64,000 bases of DNA from Chalciporus piperatus (taxonomy: Eukaryota > Basidiomycota > Agaricomycetes > Boletales > Boletaceae). Location of the stretch: positions 1 to 64,000 of the forward strand of contig JBBPTG010000087.1 of NCBI GenBank assembly GCA_038093975.1, written 5' to 3'. Position numbers and translations under genes: made by a program. Below the pieces are notes generated by a model that searched no databases, was not told the origin of the DNA, and saw only the letters and a list, made by a program, of their open reading frames with translations. Each line of letters starts with the position of its first letter. The first letter of the stretch is position 1. Below, in pieces: positions 1-10,267 of this stretch.

Positions 1-1844
1 GCGGAGATGAATCAAGAACGATGTCTGCAGACCCACGTCGCATTCAGAAGCACCTACAATCTCTACTATGAGGCCGTTCGAACCTCAGACAACAAGCCGG
101 TCTTTGCCAAGGACAGCGATGCATACAACCTCATGCCACAATACTACAAGGAATGTTCCAGGGCTGTCAAGGTTTTCAAAAAGGCGCAGTCCAGGACATA
201 TGGAGTCCGGGACGAATATCGGGTCAGCGGACAGGCTGCACAGATTTTGCTGAGGGAAATCATTCCGCGAGTGAGTTCCCCTCACCGGTTCTCCCTTCAA
301 CTGCCTTGTCTGAACCGCAGATCGGATCTCAGGCTAAGAGATACATGCGGTGGAACCCGGTCCTTTGGATCCCATCCAAAGTCTGGTTTGGGTTCTTGGC
401 CCGGAGGGTGCTAGAAGTCCAGCGCACCCAGATGGCCCTATGCAGACGAAACCCACCCAACCTGGGCATCATGACCGGCGTCCTGAATCACATGTTGCGC
501 TGTGTCACATCCACTCCCATCATCTACGACAATCATGTTCGAGAATCGCTGGCCCTCCTCGAATATCGGAACGTGCTGGAGACGGCCAACATGTTTTTCT
601 TGCAGGATCTTTGGATCAACATGGATCCCTGTCTTGACGCTCTTCAGGACTTCGACGACGTCCATGTGTTGGCTCTTATGGGTGCCAATGCGAAGGCACG
701 ACGGGACAAGGCCCTTGCCACGAGAAACCGCGCCGTCCAAGATCCCTTTGATCAAACGGTCATGTTTCCCATTGGTGCCAACCCTACCTGGAGTGCATTG
801 AAGCAAGCCATTGCGAACAATCCCGGTCTCATGTTGAATAATTGGTCTTTCTCAAGCAGGTTCTATGGTACTCCACTGTTTGTGGCACGTCTGTTCTGCA
901 ACTTTACGACACAGATGTGGATGATGGTGGTGGACGAGGCCTTCAAAGCCATCGTTCCTGCACCCAACTCCTTGCATGACGCCATGCGATGCTGGACGGT
1001 CATCAGCGTGGACGACACCCTGCGAGACGCTGTCTTTGAAGCTTCCAACATTGGGCTGGAGAATGCACAGGGCACCACCCACGGACGGCAAGGCACCAAA
1101 TCCATGTCTTTTTCAGATCGCCTGGAGATCTACTTTCCTTCTCCAGACAGCAGCGCCGTCCATGATGGCTCCATCTGGATGGTCTTCTGGAAGAACAATG
1201 GATACATCAGGGAGTATCATGACCACCTGAGCGACAGAGACGAACACCAGCGGTTCCAGGTCAATGATGCCCTTGCTGATATCTTCTCAGCACTGCAGTG
1301 CCTTCCTGCCAGCCAGAAAATGACAAAGAAGACCAAAGGAAACGTCTGGAAGGTACAACAGGGCACCTACGTGTTCTTCACCAATCCCAAGTTCTACAAG
1401 ATTGAAAGCTTGGGAAAGGAGACCAGACAGACGCGAACACAAGTCGCCCACCGTCCTGGTCGTGGCATCAAGTCGAGAAAGGTCTTGGAAGAGGATTTAT
1501 GGAGATCGAGCGGCTTCGATGGCCTGGCCAGCAAGAAAGATGAGACAGACAGGCAGAAGAGACGAAAGCTGCAACAGAGACTCGGACGTTCTGCTGCAAT
1601 GAACAACAAAAGAAAGGCGCCACCACCACCACAAAAGAAGACCTTTCTGACAAAGCCTGCAGAGAGTGACAACAGGCTTGAATTAAAGGTGAAGAAGAAC
1701 ACGAGAACTGCAAAAGAAAAGGCTGGTCCATGCTTAGGAATGAAGCGAAAGGTAGAGGGTTATTTGCATTCTGAGAGCGATGAAGACCCATCGGAAGAAG
1801 AAGAAGAAGAGGATGAGGATGAGGACGAGGAGGACGAGGATTAG
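1..1844 (+). CDS. Unrecognised protein, 5' end possibly outside window
   Basis: Two exons are seen, about 1-270 and 321-1844, separated by a 50-nt GT..AG intron (271-320). The join keeps phase 0 and changes an open frame that would otherwise stop at 414. From the first visible ATG (position 7) the protein is about 595 residues, but the frame is open to the window edge, so the true start may lie upstream. The middle of the protein is ordinary globular sequence rich in Trp, Phe and Met. The last 150 residues are highly basic (many Lys/Arg, a Pro run) and end in a strongly acidic Glu/Asp tail of more than 20 residues, a pattern common in nuclear or chromatin-associated proteins. I do not recognise a domain and assign no function. 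The basic-then-acidic tail is the only localisation hint. The gene lies immediately upstream of a tandem-repeat array. Confidence 0.65.
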
Positions 1845-1879
1845 TATAGTATAGAGTGGTATCTTTGTTCGGTGTTCTA

Positions 1880-3010
1880 GAATCTATCTTGCCTCACTCA
1901 GAGAGCAGTGTTCCCACTATTGTTCAATGATTTCTGGATGATGGTCAAGCTGTCCAAGCTTCTAGCAATTATCTCGAGTCACCAAACATACCCCTTCCCC
2001 TGTCAATGATCACAAGAAATTAATTCAGCCAGGCATTCATATGATTTGGAAACATGTTCCCAATGGTTTATCAACTCTTTGAATAGATTGGTAACAATTC
2101 CGAGACCATCCAGATTGTTTCTCGTGGTATTCTGAGATTCATTCTCTCTCCTCCTAAGGACTGATTTTTCTAGACCTCCAGAAGGATGCCAGGGACCTGA
2201 AAGGACTTGTCTCTACTGTTGTTCAATTCTCCCTAGATGATGGCAAAGCCCTCTAAGCTTCTACTATTTATTTCGAGGCTCTGTCCAAAACCCCATCCTC
2301 ACAATGAATTAATTCAGACAAGCATTCTCATGACCTGGAAACATGTTCCCAAGGGTTTATCAACCCTACAAATCCATTGGTAACAATCCTGAGACCATCC
2401 AGATTTTTCTTGATGGTGTTCTGGAATCCATCTCCTCCTCCCCCCCAAAACCGATTTTTCTAGCGCTCCTGAAGGATGCTAGGGACCTGAAAAGACTTGT
2501 CCCTACTGTTGTTTAACCCTCTTAGGACGATGGCAAAGCCCTCTAAGCTTCTGCTATTTATTTCGAGTCTTCATGCATACCTCCTCCCCCCTGCCAATGA
2601 TCACAAGAAATTAATTTAGCCAGGCATTCCCATGACCTGAGAACATGTTCCCAAGGGTTTATCAACCATCTGAATCCATTGGTAACAATCCCGAGACCAT
2701 TCAGATTTTCTTGATGGTGTTCTGGAATTCAGCCCCTCCCCCCCAAAAACCGATTTTTCTAGAGCTCCAGAAGGATGCTAGGGACCTGGGTAGACCTGTT
2801 CCTACCGTTCTTCAACCCTCTGAAGACGATGGCAAAGCTCCCTAAGCTCCTGCTATTTATTTCGAGGCTCTGTCCAAAACCCTCCCCCCTCCCTTTTCAA
2901 GACATGTACGAATTAATTCGACCAAGCGTCCCTATGGTCTGGAAACATTATTCCGGGGGTTTCTCAACCCTCTGAATCCATTGGTAACACTTCTGAGACC
3001 CCACGTATTT
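1880..3010. repeat. Diverged tandem array, unit about 289-302 bp, nearly four copies
   Basis: The marker string GGTAACA followed by GAGACC recurs at about 2091, 2380, 2682 and 2984, giving spacings of about 289, 302 and 302 bp. Other landmarks recur in the same order in each unit: AAACATGTTCCCAA, TTTATCAACC, a C-rich run before CCGATTTTTCTAG, GGATGCTAGGGACCTG, GATGGCAAAGC and CTATTTATTTCGAG. The copies differ by scattered substitutions and small indels, so the array is not recent. No convincing coding potential was seen on either strand. It could be a satellite-like or subtelomeric-type repeat. Function unknown. Confidence 0.9.
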
Positions 3011-3534
3011 ATTTCGTGTCGATATCAACATATGTCCCCATACCACCTTGTTTGATTTTTATCTCGAGAACGAGACCACGGATTTTCATGATTGTTAGCT
3101 CAAAATGATCCCACAGATGTGCTCTATCCAGCCCCACAAAGAGATTCCACAAATAAAAAATTGACTTTGTATCTTAATTCCAGGATGACCATATAAATTG
3201 GCCCAAGGAACCATTGGCGTACATAGAATGGTACCGCCTCTCCAGTTCCCCAGGCAAGTTCCATAATATGTACACTGTTTCCAAACCTGCTCCTTTGCAT
3301 CCATCCTCTCACTTGCCCGCTGTTGTTCAGGGAGACATAGTTTCTGTTAAAACTATACGACAAACCTGTCAACTAATACCTTTAGCTTCTGGTTTATCCC
3401 AGTGGCCATCAGAATGGAAGTCCAACAATGTACTAGACAATTGTTCTTCTTGTTTACTCAACAATTGGTCTAGCAAGTACTCTTATCAGACGTTGTACTA
3501 GATATTTTTATCAATACTATATCATATGTAATAT
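3011..3534. other. No gene seen
   Basis: AT-rich sequence between the tandem array and the helicase remnant. Open frames are short on both strands and have no recognisable motif. Confidence 0.5.
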
Positions 3535-3569
3535 TTGGGGATATCAAATGGCACATAAGGTGCCAAAGT

Positions 3570-3660
3570 ATACCCTATAGCACAAAAGGCCCCCTTATAG
3601 CACAAAAAGCCCCCTTGTGCACCATAGCAGCACAAATGGCCTCTTATGGCATAGGGGTTT
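3570..3660. repeat. Short direct repeats (about 20 bp) around TAGCACAAA
   Basis: Three imperfect copies of a unit resembling TAGCACAAAAGGCCCCTTA lie next to each other at about 3577-3655. They lie just downstream, on the minus strand, of the last recognisable helicase codons, where an intron would be expected (a GTAAGC follows the last codon). They look like decayed intronic or insertion-derived sequence. Confidence 0.5.
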
Positions 3661-3669
3661 TTTCCTGAT

Positions 3670-4095
3670 GTTGGGCGCTCGGGCTTACCATGTCGAGCTC
3701 CAATGCTTTGGTGGGACAGACGATCAACATTGCGGGATCTGCAGGGAAACTTCCAGCCAGAGGATGGAGTGTTGGATCCTCGGACAGCTTTTTGACTACA
3801 TGCATGAACGGTGTCTGTTTTTCCTGTTCCAGTCGCAGTCACGAAGAGCACGTCTTTGCGATCTAAGAGGTGGGTGATGGCATCGAGCTGATAGTCATGG
3901 GTGTCATGAGGCATAAGCTGGTCCAAGATACGCCGACACTGGCAGCACTTCGCCTTCATTCGACGCAAATTTGAGCATTTCGCTCGTCTGCACTCTCTGT
4001 TTTGTCTTATCACTCTGTCGGGCTCACGGCGGATCTCCGGGCCGCTCTTGCCAGCAGACATTGCGTAGCTCGCTGACATTAAAAAACCGTTAATC
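3670..4095 (-). pseudogene. RecQ/DEAD-type DNA helicase remnant
   Basis: Reading the minus strand from about 4095, a Cys-rich segment is followed by DYQLDAI, which resembles the Gln-containing motif before motif I. Then comes the Walker A segment VTATGTGKTD, matching helicase motif I. Directly after the Lys-Thr the frame breaks. The neighbouring frame continues plausibly (FMHVVKKLSED, then LIVCPTKALELDM, resembling motif Ia) before a GTAAGC donor. Motifs II to VI (DExH and beyond) are absent from the window, so only a 5' fragment with a frameshift remains. Intact relatives are ATP-dependent 3'-5' helicases. In some fungi RecQ-like helicases occur near telomeres and in repeats, which fits the adjacent tandem array but does not prove it. 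Confidence 0.7.
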
Positions 4096-4402
4096 CTGTA
4101 CGACGGTACCTTGGGTCGTTCAAGATACAGACTACCTGGACCCCAGGTTTGTTTCCCCACCTTAGGCTCCAGTGCGGGAACGATTTTCAGTGCCTATCTG
4201 ACTCATGTCAATAAGGTTTACAACTTGATTACAACGCTAGACATGCATTGTGCACATACAGGTGAGTAGCAAGATGTGCACGACGAAGCATCCGTGAAAC
4301 CAATCCAAAAATAAAATCGAAAGACGAGAAAAAAATATCTATGTGACGCTGGCCAACCCCAACAATATACACCATATTCCCTCATACATACATACAGGAC
4401 GC

Positions 4403-5993
4403 TCACCGGTCCTCGAAAGGGTTTTCGACGTATTCAGGTTCCTCCCGTTCGTGTGCCGTAGTGGCAGTCGAACTCTCAGAATCCGCAGGCGCCATGCGTG
4501 GTGCAACAGCCCCAGAAGCGCCAGAGGCAGGTGGTGACACAAGCGAAATCGGTCGTTTGGGTAACAATCCGAGTTTGCCTTCCGACACGAAATGGAGGAG
4601 TCAACGTTCTGCATGAGGGAACCAGACGAATAAACGTACTGAAATCGACAGAACCACCTACACCCGTTCTTCCGGTGCTGCTTGTGGTTGTGCTCGCTCC
4701 TGACCGAACGTACACAGCCGATCCAGTGGATGTCGGGGAGAGTGACCGGGTTGGGGTCAAGGACGAATGCGCGTTGGGGGAAGATACCCTACTCTTGTAG
4801 GACGGGGGGTCAGCAGAATGAACGCTAGCACTATCAGATGCAGGCGGTTGTGTTGACGAGATCTCCGTCGAAATATGTGCGTTGCTCTGCGTGGTAGAGG
4901 GCGCAGTAGCAGCGGCAGGCGTGGAACCATCCCGAAGGGTGATCGGCGTCTCGTCTTCATCCCCGTATAGATCGTACCCCTGCGCATTTGGATCATAGTA
5001 AGAAGGTGTCTGCGCGCCCACAGACTGCGCAGACTCCGCCGTAGATGATGGTCGGAGTACACCAGATCGGGGAGGCGACGACGCCGAGAAGGACTGCTTA
5101 TTCGTCCAAGACTGGGACCACGTTGGCGATCCGCGCACGGGCAAGGGTTTGTTTGTTTGCCATTGTGAGTTAGGGGGCTGCTGTGCGCCTCGTCCTGGGC
5201 CCTGTTGTCCGCTTGGAGCGTATGGTTGGTAGTATGACCCTTGGGCTTGGGTCGAGGGTTGATTAGGAGGGACGCTCGGGGGTGGTCCTGCGGAAGCGGA
5301 CCACCCCTGGCCTTGTTCAAATTCTTGCATTTTCGCTCTCACTTTCGAAACGATGGAAGTAAACGTTTTTTTCCCCGCTATGGGCGATCTTGTCAGAAAG
5401 GAACAGATAGGAATTCGATAGACGTACAGTCGGCGATGCGAGTGAACCCTTCTTGGAACTCTGCCATCGTATCTCTCCCACCTGGGCCCTGAAATTGTGG
5501 CTGAGACTGAGCACCCCTCGAACGTGGTTGATAAGACTGATAGGTGGGCTGAGCTTGCACGCCCTGTGGCTGCCATGTTCGAGATACAGTTTGTTCCTCT
5601 TCGAGGGCGAGCCTATGTGCGAGCTGTTCGTCGAGAGCCTCTTGTGAGAGGCGTTGTGCGTCCGAGGACGGCATGGCCTGGAATTGATGAGGAGGTTGAG
5701 GCGGTGCCGAAGGTACAAACGACGGATCGCTCATTCCGAGGAGGACATCGAGAGCGCGATCGTGATCATTGTTGGTCGACTCGAGAATCGAAAGTCTAGG
5801 TATATGTAAGGATGAGCCATAGTACGCAGACTAGGTGATGGAGGACGGACATGACGGCCTCGTCGAAATCGGGGAAGATCGTCTTGAGCAATGCAACCTG
5901 TGGGTTGCTGGGGGTCGTATCGGTCCCTGGAGCAGGTGACTGCGATCGCAATTGCTGAGCAGGTTGGGGTGGGGGCGAAGGAGAAAGGATCAT
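4403..5993 (-). CDS. CUE-domain ubiquitin-binding protein (Cue5/Don1-like)
   Basis: Four exons join in frame: 5993-5851, 5795-5428, 5377-4640 and 4578-4403, giving 474 residues. The first join restores a CUE domain near residues 35-75 (NPQVALLKTIFPDFDEAV followed by LSILES and DRALDVLL). CUE domains are three-helix ubiquitin-binding folds. A conserved second block, DTMAEFQEGFTRIAD joined to SGKKTFTSIVSKVRAK, matches the amphipathic segment of fungal Cue5-type proteins, which act as ubiquitin-to-Atg8 receptors. The centre is a long Pro/Ser/Gln-rich disordered linker. The C terminus (LGLLPKRPISL .. ENPFEDR) is recovered only with the last intron. The start is uncertain because the frame is open upstream of 5993 without an ATG. 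A role in selective autophagy of ubiquitinated cargo is inferred from the family. Note ATG4 in the same window. Confidence 0.85.
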
Positions 5994-6330
5994 GTCTGTG
6001 TCGGAAGTAGCGAGCACGCCGTTACGGGAATACAGGATCTTTCAAGTTCGCTCTCTGACCTGCTGTCGCCGGTCGGAAGTCGTCCAAGCGTGTCCTCGAT
6101 GAGGTTCAAATCTGCCGCACACAATCAGAAAGTTCCGGTTTGTATGAACGGGCCAAGGTTGACAAACTTACGCTCCGGTCGTGCTCAATTTGAGTCCCTC
6201 GTGCTTCTGGAGCGCGGTCTCTTGCTTAGTGCTTGACTTTTGCTCTGGATGTTGATATGGAGTTGGATGGACTGTGCCGCAATCTCCGCAGCTGAAGTTG
6301 CTGACTCCATGCAGGCTGTGCAGTACTACC
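5994..6330 (-). other. Coding-like segment upstream of the CUE gene, unresolved
   Basis: On the minus strand an open segment at about 6330-6177 (containing SCGDCGT and LQKHEGLKLSTTGA) ends at a good GTAAGT donor. After a CAG acceptor it could continue into ADLNLIEDTLGRLPTGD at about 6100-6030. I found no start codon in this frame and no splice that joins it in frame to the CUE protein. It may be an unrecognised 5' part of that gene, a small separate gene or chance. No function is assigned. Confidence 0.25.
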
Positions 6331-6489
6331 ACTCAGACTAGTATTATGGTACTACTTTGGTGCTTCCGAGTACTGGCAGGTTCAAGCAGGTTTTTTCTTT
6401 GGTAGTTAACACATCAACCTAAGTCTTTCTGGCCACTGATCCCTGAACTTCAAGGCCCGTAAGAGAAGACGCGAGCCTTTGAGAGGCAT

Positions 6490-7358
6490 GTGCGCTTTCC
6501 GTTGACCTCTTCCTTGAGAGGTGTGCTGACCATGTGGTGGGTCAGTTATGACAGTTGGATTCTGTCCTCGCATCCCGATGACTATCTAACCAAATTCCTT
6601 GCCGATTTGTCTTTGCTCAGCTCTGTTCATTCTCCTGTCTTGGTATTCAATTACATCCTCTATGGTCGTTTCGTTGTCACCTGCATTGAGCGCCGCCACT
6701 CGTTGATAAGACCCGAGCGCACTTCAAGGTATTTCGTCATCGGTGATATTACGTTCCTCGTCCAAGTGCGTGATACTTCTTTCTCTATTCTCACTTCTCA
6801 ATTGCTCAAATTTCCTTGGAAAGGGTACGGGAGACTCGATGATTGGATCGACCGACCCCAACGCGAGTAACATTGGAGTGTACATTGTCCTTGCAGGCTT
6901 TGGACTCCATATCGTTCGGCATTTATATTCCCCTCGTCTAGTATGCGTACTGGAGCCTGAATCATCATGGTTGTACACCTTTCGACGAGCCGTGGGGTAT
7001 GATTTTGAAGACGTTGTTCTTCAGCTTAGCATTCTTCCTCGTCCGTTTTATCTTCCGTTTTTGAGTGATTTTTCCCGCTGATGTCTAGACCAGTCGTGGT
7101 GTATATACCGGACAAGGGCTTGGGAATGGCCAACTCATTAATCACGAAGGTACGAGGCTCAAGCGCTCAAACCCGGAATCACACTCCGTTCCTGACATGC
7201 CCGTGGCAGCCTTCTTCTACCGCTTTGACTCATTGCTGTTGCTTATTGGCATCAGCACGCACGCGTTGCATCAACCAGTCGATACCTTCAGCCGTCTTCC
7301 ACTACGCCATCAGAAGAAATGCGCGCCGTCGTTCCCTCGGAGTTTGGTGCATGAATGA
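6490..7358 (+). pseudogene. RTA1-like (lipid-translocating exporter type) membrane protein, decayed
   Basis: Pieces in RTA1 family order can be read. NYILYGRFV is followed by ERRHSLIRPE and SRYFVIGDITFLVQ. An intron of about 57 nt leads to GTGDSM and NIGVYIVLAGFGL. The next helix continues only in another frame (ISFGIYIPLV), followed by an in-frame TAG and then TPFDEPWGMILKTLFF, FFLVRFIFRF, GNGQLINHE and AFFYRFDSLLLLIG. RTA1 proteins normally have seven membrane helices and act in lipid and drug responses at the plasma membrane. Here the first two or three helices are not recognisable upstream, and there is one frameshift and one stop. Calling it a pseudogene is therefore safer than an intact gene. 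Base-call errors could explain the lesions but not the missing N terminus. Confidence 0.7.
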
Positions 7359-7397
7359 TCCCGACAAAGTGTACTGGACATGATGATACTGACATTT

Positions 7398-7690
7398 TCA
7401 CACTGGTCGAGAGTACCTGAACTTACGATCGTTCGGTCGTCCACGTACCGAGATGTTCGCGTCTACCTTGCGAGAGCCGATGGGGGCTCGTAGGTACGGC
7501 CCAAGCACATCAATTGCGTCCGACACGACGAAGGCAAAACATGAGGTAGTCAGACCGCTAGCTCTACCTCCACTGTTCAGCTTCACAGGCACGTCCAAAG
7601 TGCGGAACACATTGAGGTGAGCTTCGGGAGTCTGGCTAGCGGCAGACAGGACAGCCTTCTCCCCTACCTTGTGTCCTACGTATGAAGACG
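7398..7690 (-). other. Unrecognised open segment, possible exon
   Basis: The minus strand is open from about 7690 to a TGA at 7398, with coding-like composition (for example FRTLDVPVKLNSGG and FVVSDAIDVLGPYLR). It lies between the 3' ends of the RTA1-like pseudogene and the DUF6533 gene. No ATG or splice context ties it to a neighbour and no domain is recognised. It could be a relic exon or chance. Confidence 0.2.
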
Positions 7691-7756
7691 ACTCTATATC
7701 TTCAAGTGACTCTCGCAGTCAGTGATACGAAGGTCCAAACAGTGTCTTTTTCATTG

Positions 7757-9352
7757 CTATGCGGGACTTGAACTGAACTTTGTCGGCTCTAGCTCGATGT
7801 CTATATCAGCGTAGACACTCGTTGCTCCCTTTGACCCAGAGCTCGTCCCAGACGACTCAAAACCCACTGAATGCGAGGGCGTGTTGTACTTGATCGTACT
7901 GAGCAAAGAATCCCCCGTAGAACCCCCTGTCTGAGGAATGTAGGAACTCTTTCTCAGGTTGAACATGATCCTCGATGCAAGAACACTGTGAAGTGCAATC
8001 TGGGGTCTGTACGTTGATCAGGGTCTGATCGTCCGAGAAAATCAAGCCAATACGCACATATCCAGGAGATCACTGAGTTGAAACTGCGAATAGGTTCTAA
8101 ATCAGCCTTGCTGTGCGCATACACGAAAGAGTGTGTATTCACGGGAAATATACCGTCCAAAATCACGTTCGCAAAAGTAATGACTGTTTCCCTGAAGATG
8201 AGTTTTCGTCCTACAAGGTTAGAATATCCCACTTACGAATGATACAGACAATATAGACCATGCCATCTCGATAGACTGTGTACACGAAAGATGTTCGCAC
8301 TTCACGGTACGCTTGGAAATGCTTATAAGCCGTCAAAGTCAATATCACTAAAAAAAACGAGACGGTATATGGACATCGGTGAACGGATATCGCTAGGTTT
8401 GCCCGTTTGAAACACGCACCAATCTCGAACAGCAATAAAAGCAAATACACGAAGGTGCTATTCCGCGATGCGAAAAGGAGGCACCCCGGTGGTGGTTGTT
8501 TACCTATATAAAGAAATGAACATGGAGAAAGGACTGGCGACTTTTTGCCTACCTCCTGGGATAAGGTGCGTCGGGGTGACGTTGATGGCGACAGCCGCGC
8601 CGATGGTTGCCTACAGTTTTCGTTGAGGACTTTGACAATTTGGGTGTGTGGAGGGTACGCACCGCAGCGTATGCGAGGAGTCCATACAACACTCGCTTGT
8701 CTCCTTGCCAGAAGGCATACGTGCGTAGTAATAGAAGCACTTTACGACAGTCATTTAACACTCGGAGAGGGAAGCGAGCAAACCAACCTTCTGCGGCGAC
8801 AATGCCGACAATATGGATGACTGTCACGGTAAAAGTTGAGGTCGATCTACCTGTCGAACACCGGGAACTGATGCTTACTGTTCTCTCCCAAGCTCGGTCC
8901 ACATGGCTAAGAAACACGACAGATCAGTCTGCTGTTGCCTCAAAAGATGTGGGAGGGAGCATACCTCAGAGTTAGACCGTAAAGCGACTTGGTAACAGGA
9001 CCTCGATCAATAAGATTCCACGAATAGTTTTCTCAAGCCCTCACCGTAAGCAGTCATCCCCATCCCCATGAACGGAATATATCTAGATACGGTGAAGACA
9101 CATCGTGTCACATCCCAGCTGCGACCCCACACCCATCGTGCCTGAGTGGATTGTTACAGATTCGCCATATGCTTGAATGCGTTCAACTCACTTCGTCCTC
9201 TACCGTGATCACATAGTCAAATATCTGTCGGCTGTATCAGGGAAATGTTATCGCGCTCGGGAAATACATAGCCTCACCAAGATGGCCATTCCTGCGACTG
9301 GCGCAATACATGAGAATACAATGGCACCGAACGCATAGATCGGTTGCGACAT
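7757..9352 (-). CDS. DUF6533-domain seven-helix membrane protein
   Basis: A many-exon gene read from an ATG at 9352 (MSQPIYAFGAIVFS). Joining short exons over introns of about 50-60 nt gives the hallmark N-terminal block: IFDYVITVEDE joined to ARWVWGRSWDVTRCVF and SRYIPF. Then come VIHIVGIVAAE joined to LLLLRTYAFWQGDKRVL, FVYLLLLLFEI, ILTLTAYKHFQAYREV, TSFVYTVYRDGMVYIV, ITFANVILD and the closing LHSVLASRIMFNLRKSS with a polar cytoplasmic tail. These are the landmarks of the mushroom DUF6533 family of predicted seven-transmembrane proteins, which are expanded in Agaricomycetes and mostly uncharacterised. A receptor-like role is often assumed but not shown. Some internal exon edges are uncertain. 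The gene converges on the RTA1-like pseudogene. Confidence 0.8.
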
Positions 9353-9550
9353 ACCATTGAAATACTGCCGTATCGCTGGTTAGCACATCGAACAGATATC
9401 AAAGACCTGACAGACTAGCCTTGGATGTCTGTAGTCCAGCTACCTCGGCTGTGGTCAGCGACATGCTTGATAGTGGGCACTGCCAAGGAAGGACTTCTGG
9501 AACCAAAACAGTCTATAAGGCAAACGGTGAAGCGCCCATATATCATTTAC

Positions 9551-9977
9551 ATGGCGGATCTCACGGGCGTGACATCGCCGATTCCTGAGAATATTCTTGC
9601 TTTCTCATCTGTGATTCGCACGTTGTTTGGGAATTGGATGAGAGATGCGATATATATGGCTTTGCAGAACACAGACTAACTGATTGATGGCAGTGCGTTG
9701 GATTAAACATTAATGCGGAATTTGTAAGTACTGTCGACCTGCGACTCGCGCGTCTTGTGGACTGACCAGTGTTTGCTGGTCTAAAGGGACCAACTCGACG
9801 TTCGAGGTAGGCGAAGTGGCCCTTACGATGGTCACGGTCACGGGAGTTCTGTGGTTGTGCCTCATGGCGGAGCGAGCGTACATACGAGGAGCGGGACTCG
9901 CCGAGTCCGAATCTGAGGCGGAGTTTGCGATGCTCCGCGGAGGGATGAACGGAGGAGAGCTAAAAATATCAATTTAG
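9551..9977 (+). pseudogene. Possible small membrane-protein gene or exon relics
   Basis: An ATG at 9551 opens MADLTGVTSPIPENIL and runs to a TAA near 9679. A short segment (CVGLNINAEF) with a GTAAGT donor follows. A third segment contains NSTFEVGEVALTM, a hydrophobic stretch (VTVTGVLWLCLMA) and a polar tail ending at TAG 9977. The segments read like consecutive exons of one small protein with one membrane helix, but I could not find splice sites that keep all three in frame. It may be decayed or mis-resolved. No family is recognised. Confidence 0.3.
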
Positions 9978-10267
9978 CACTCATTCGTGGCGGCACAGGC
10001 TCTCACAAGCTATTCATGATCGTGACCGCAGCGAGGTACGTAGCTCCCACTGCTGATAGGGGGTGGGAGTCTGGCAGCGCTGCCCCAGGCACCGTTCACA
10101 CTTCAGCTTCTGAGAGGTTGCCTGGGACTGGCCGAGAGCCAATGGAAGTACTTAGACCTCCGATGCGTTTGACTGACGTCCCATCGTGAGGAACCGTTAA
10201 CATCATGGACATAATTGACACGGATAACGTAGATCATGCATGCTTGTCCATGCATTCCTATGCAATC

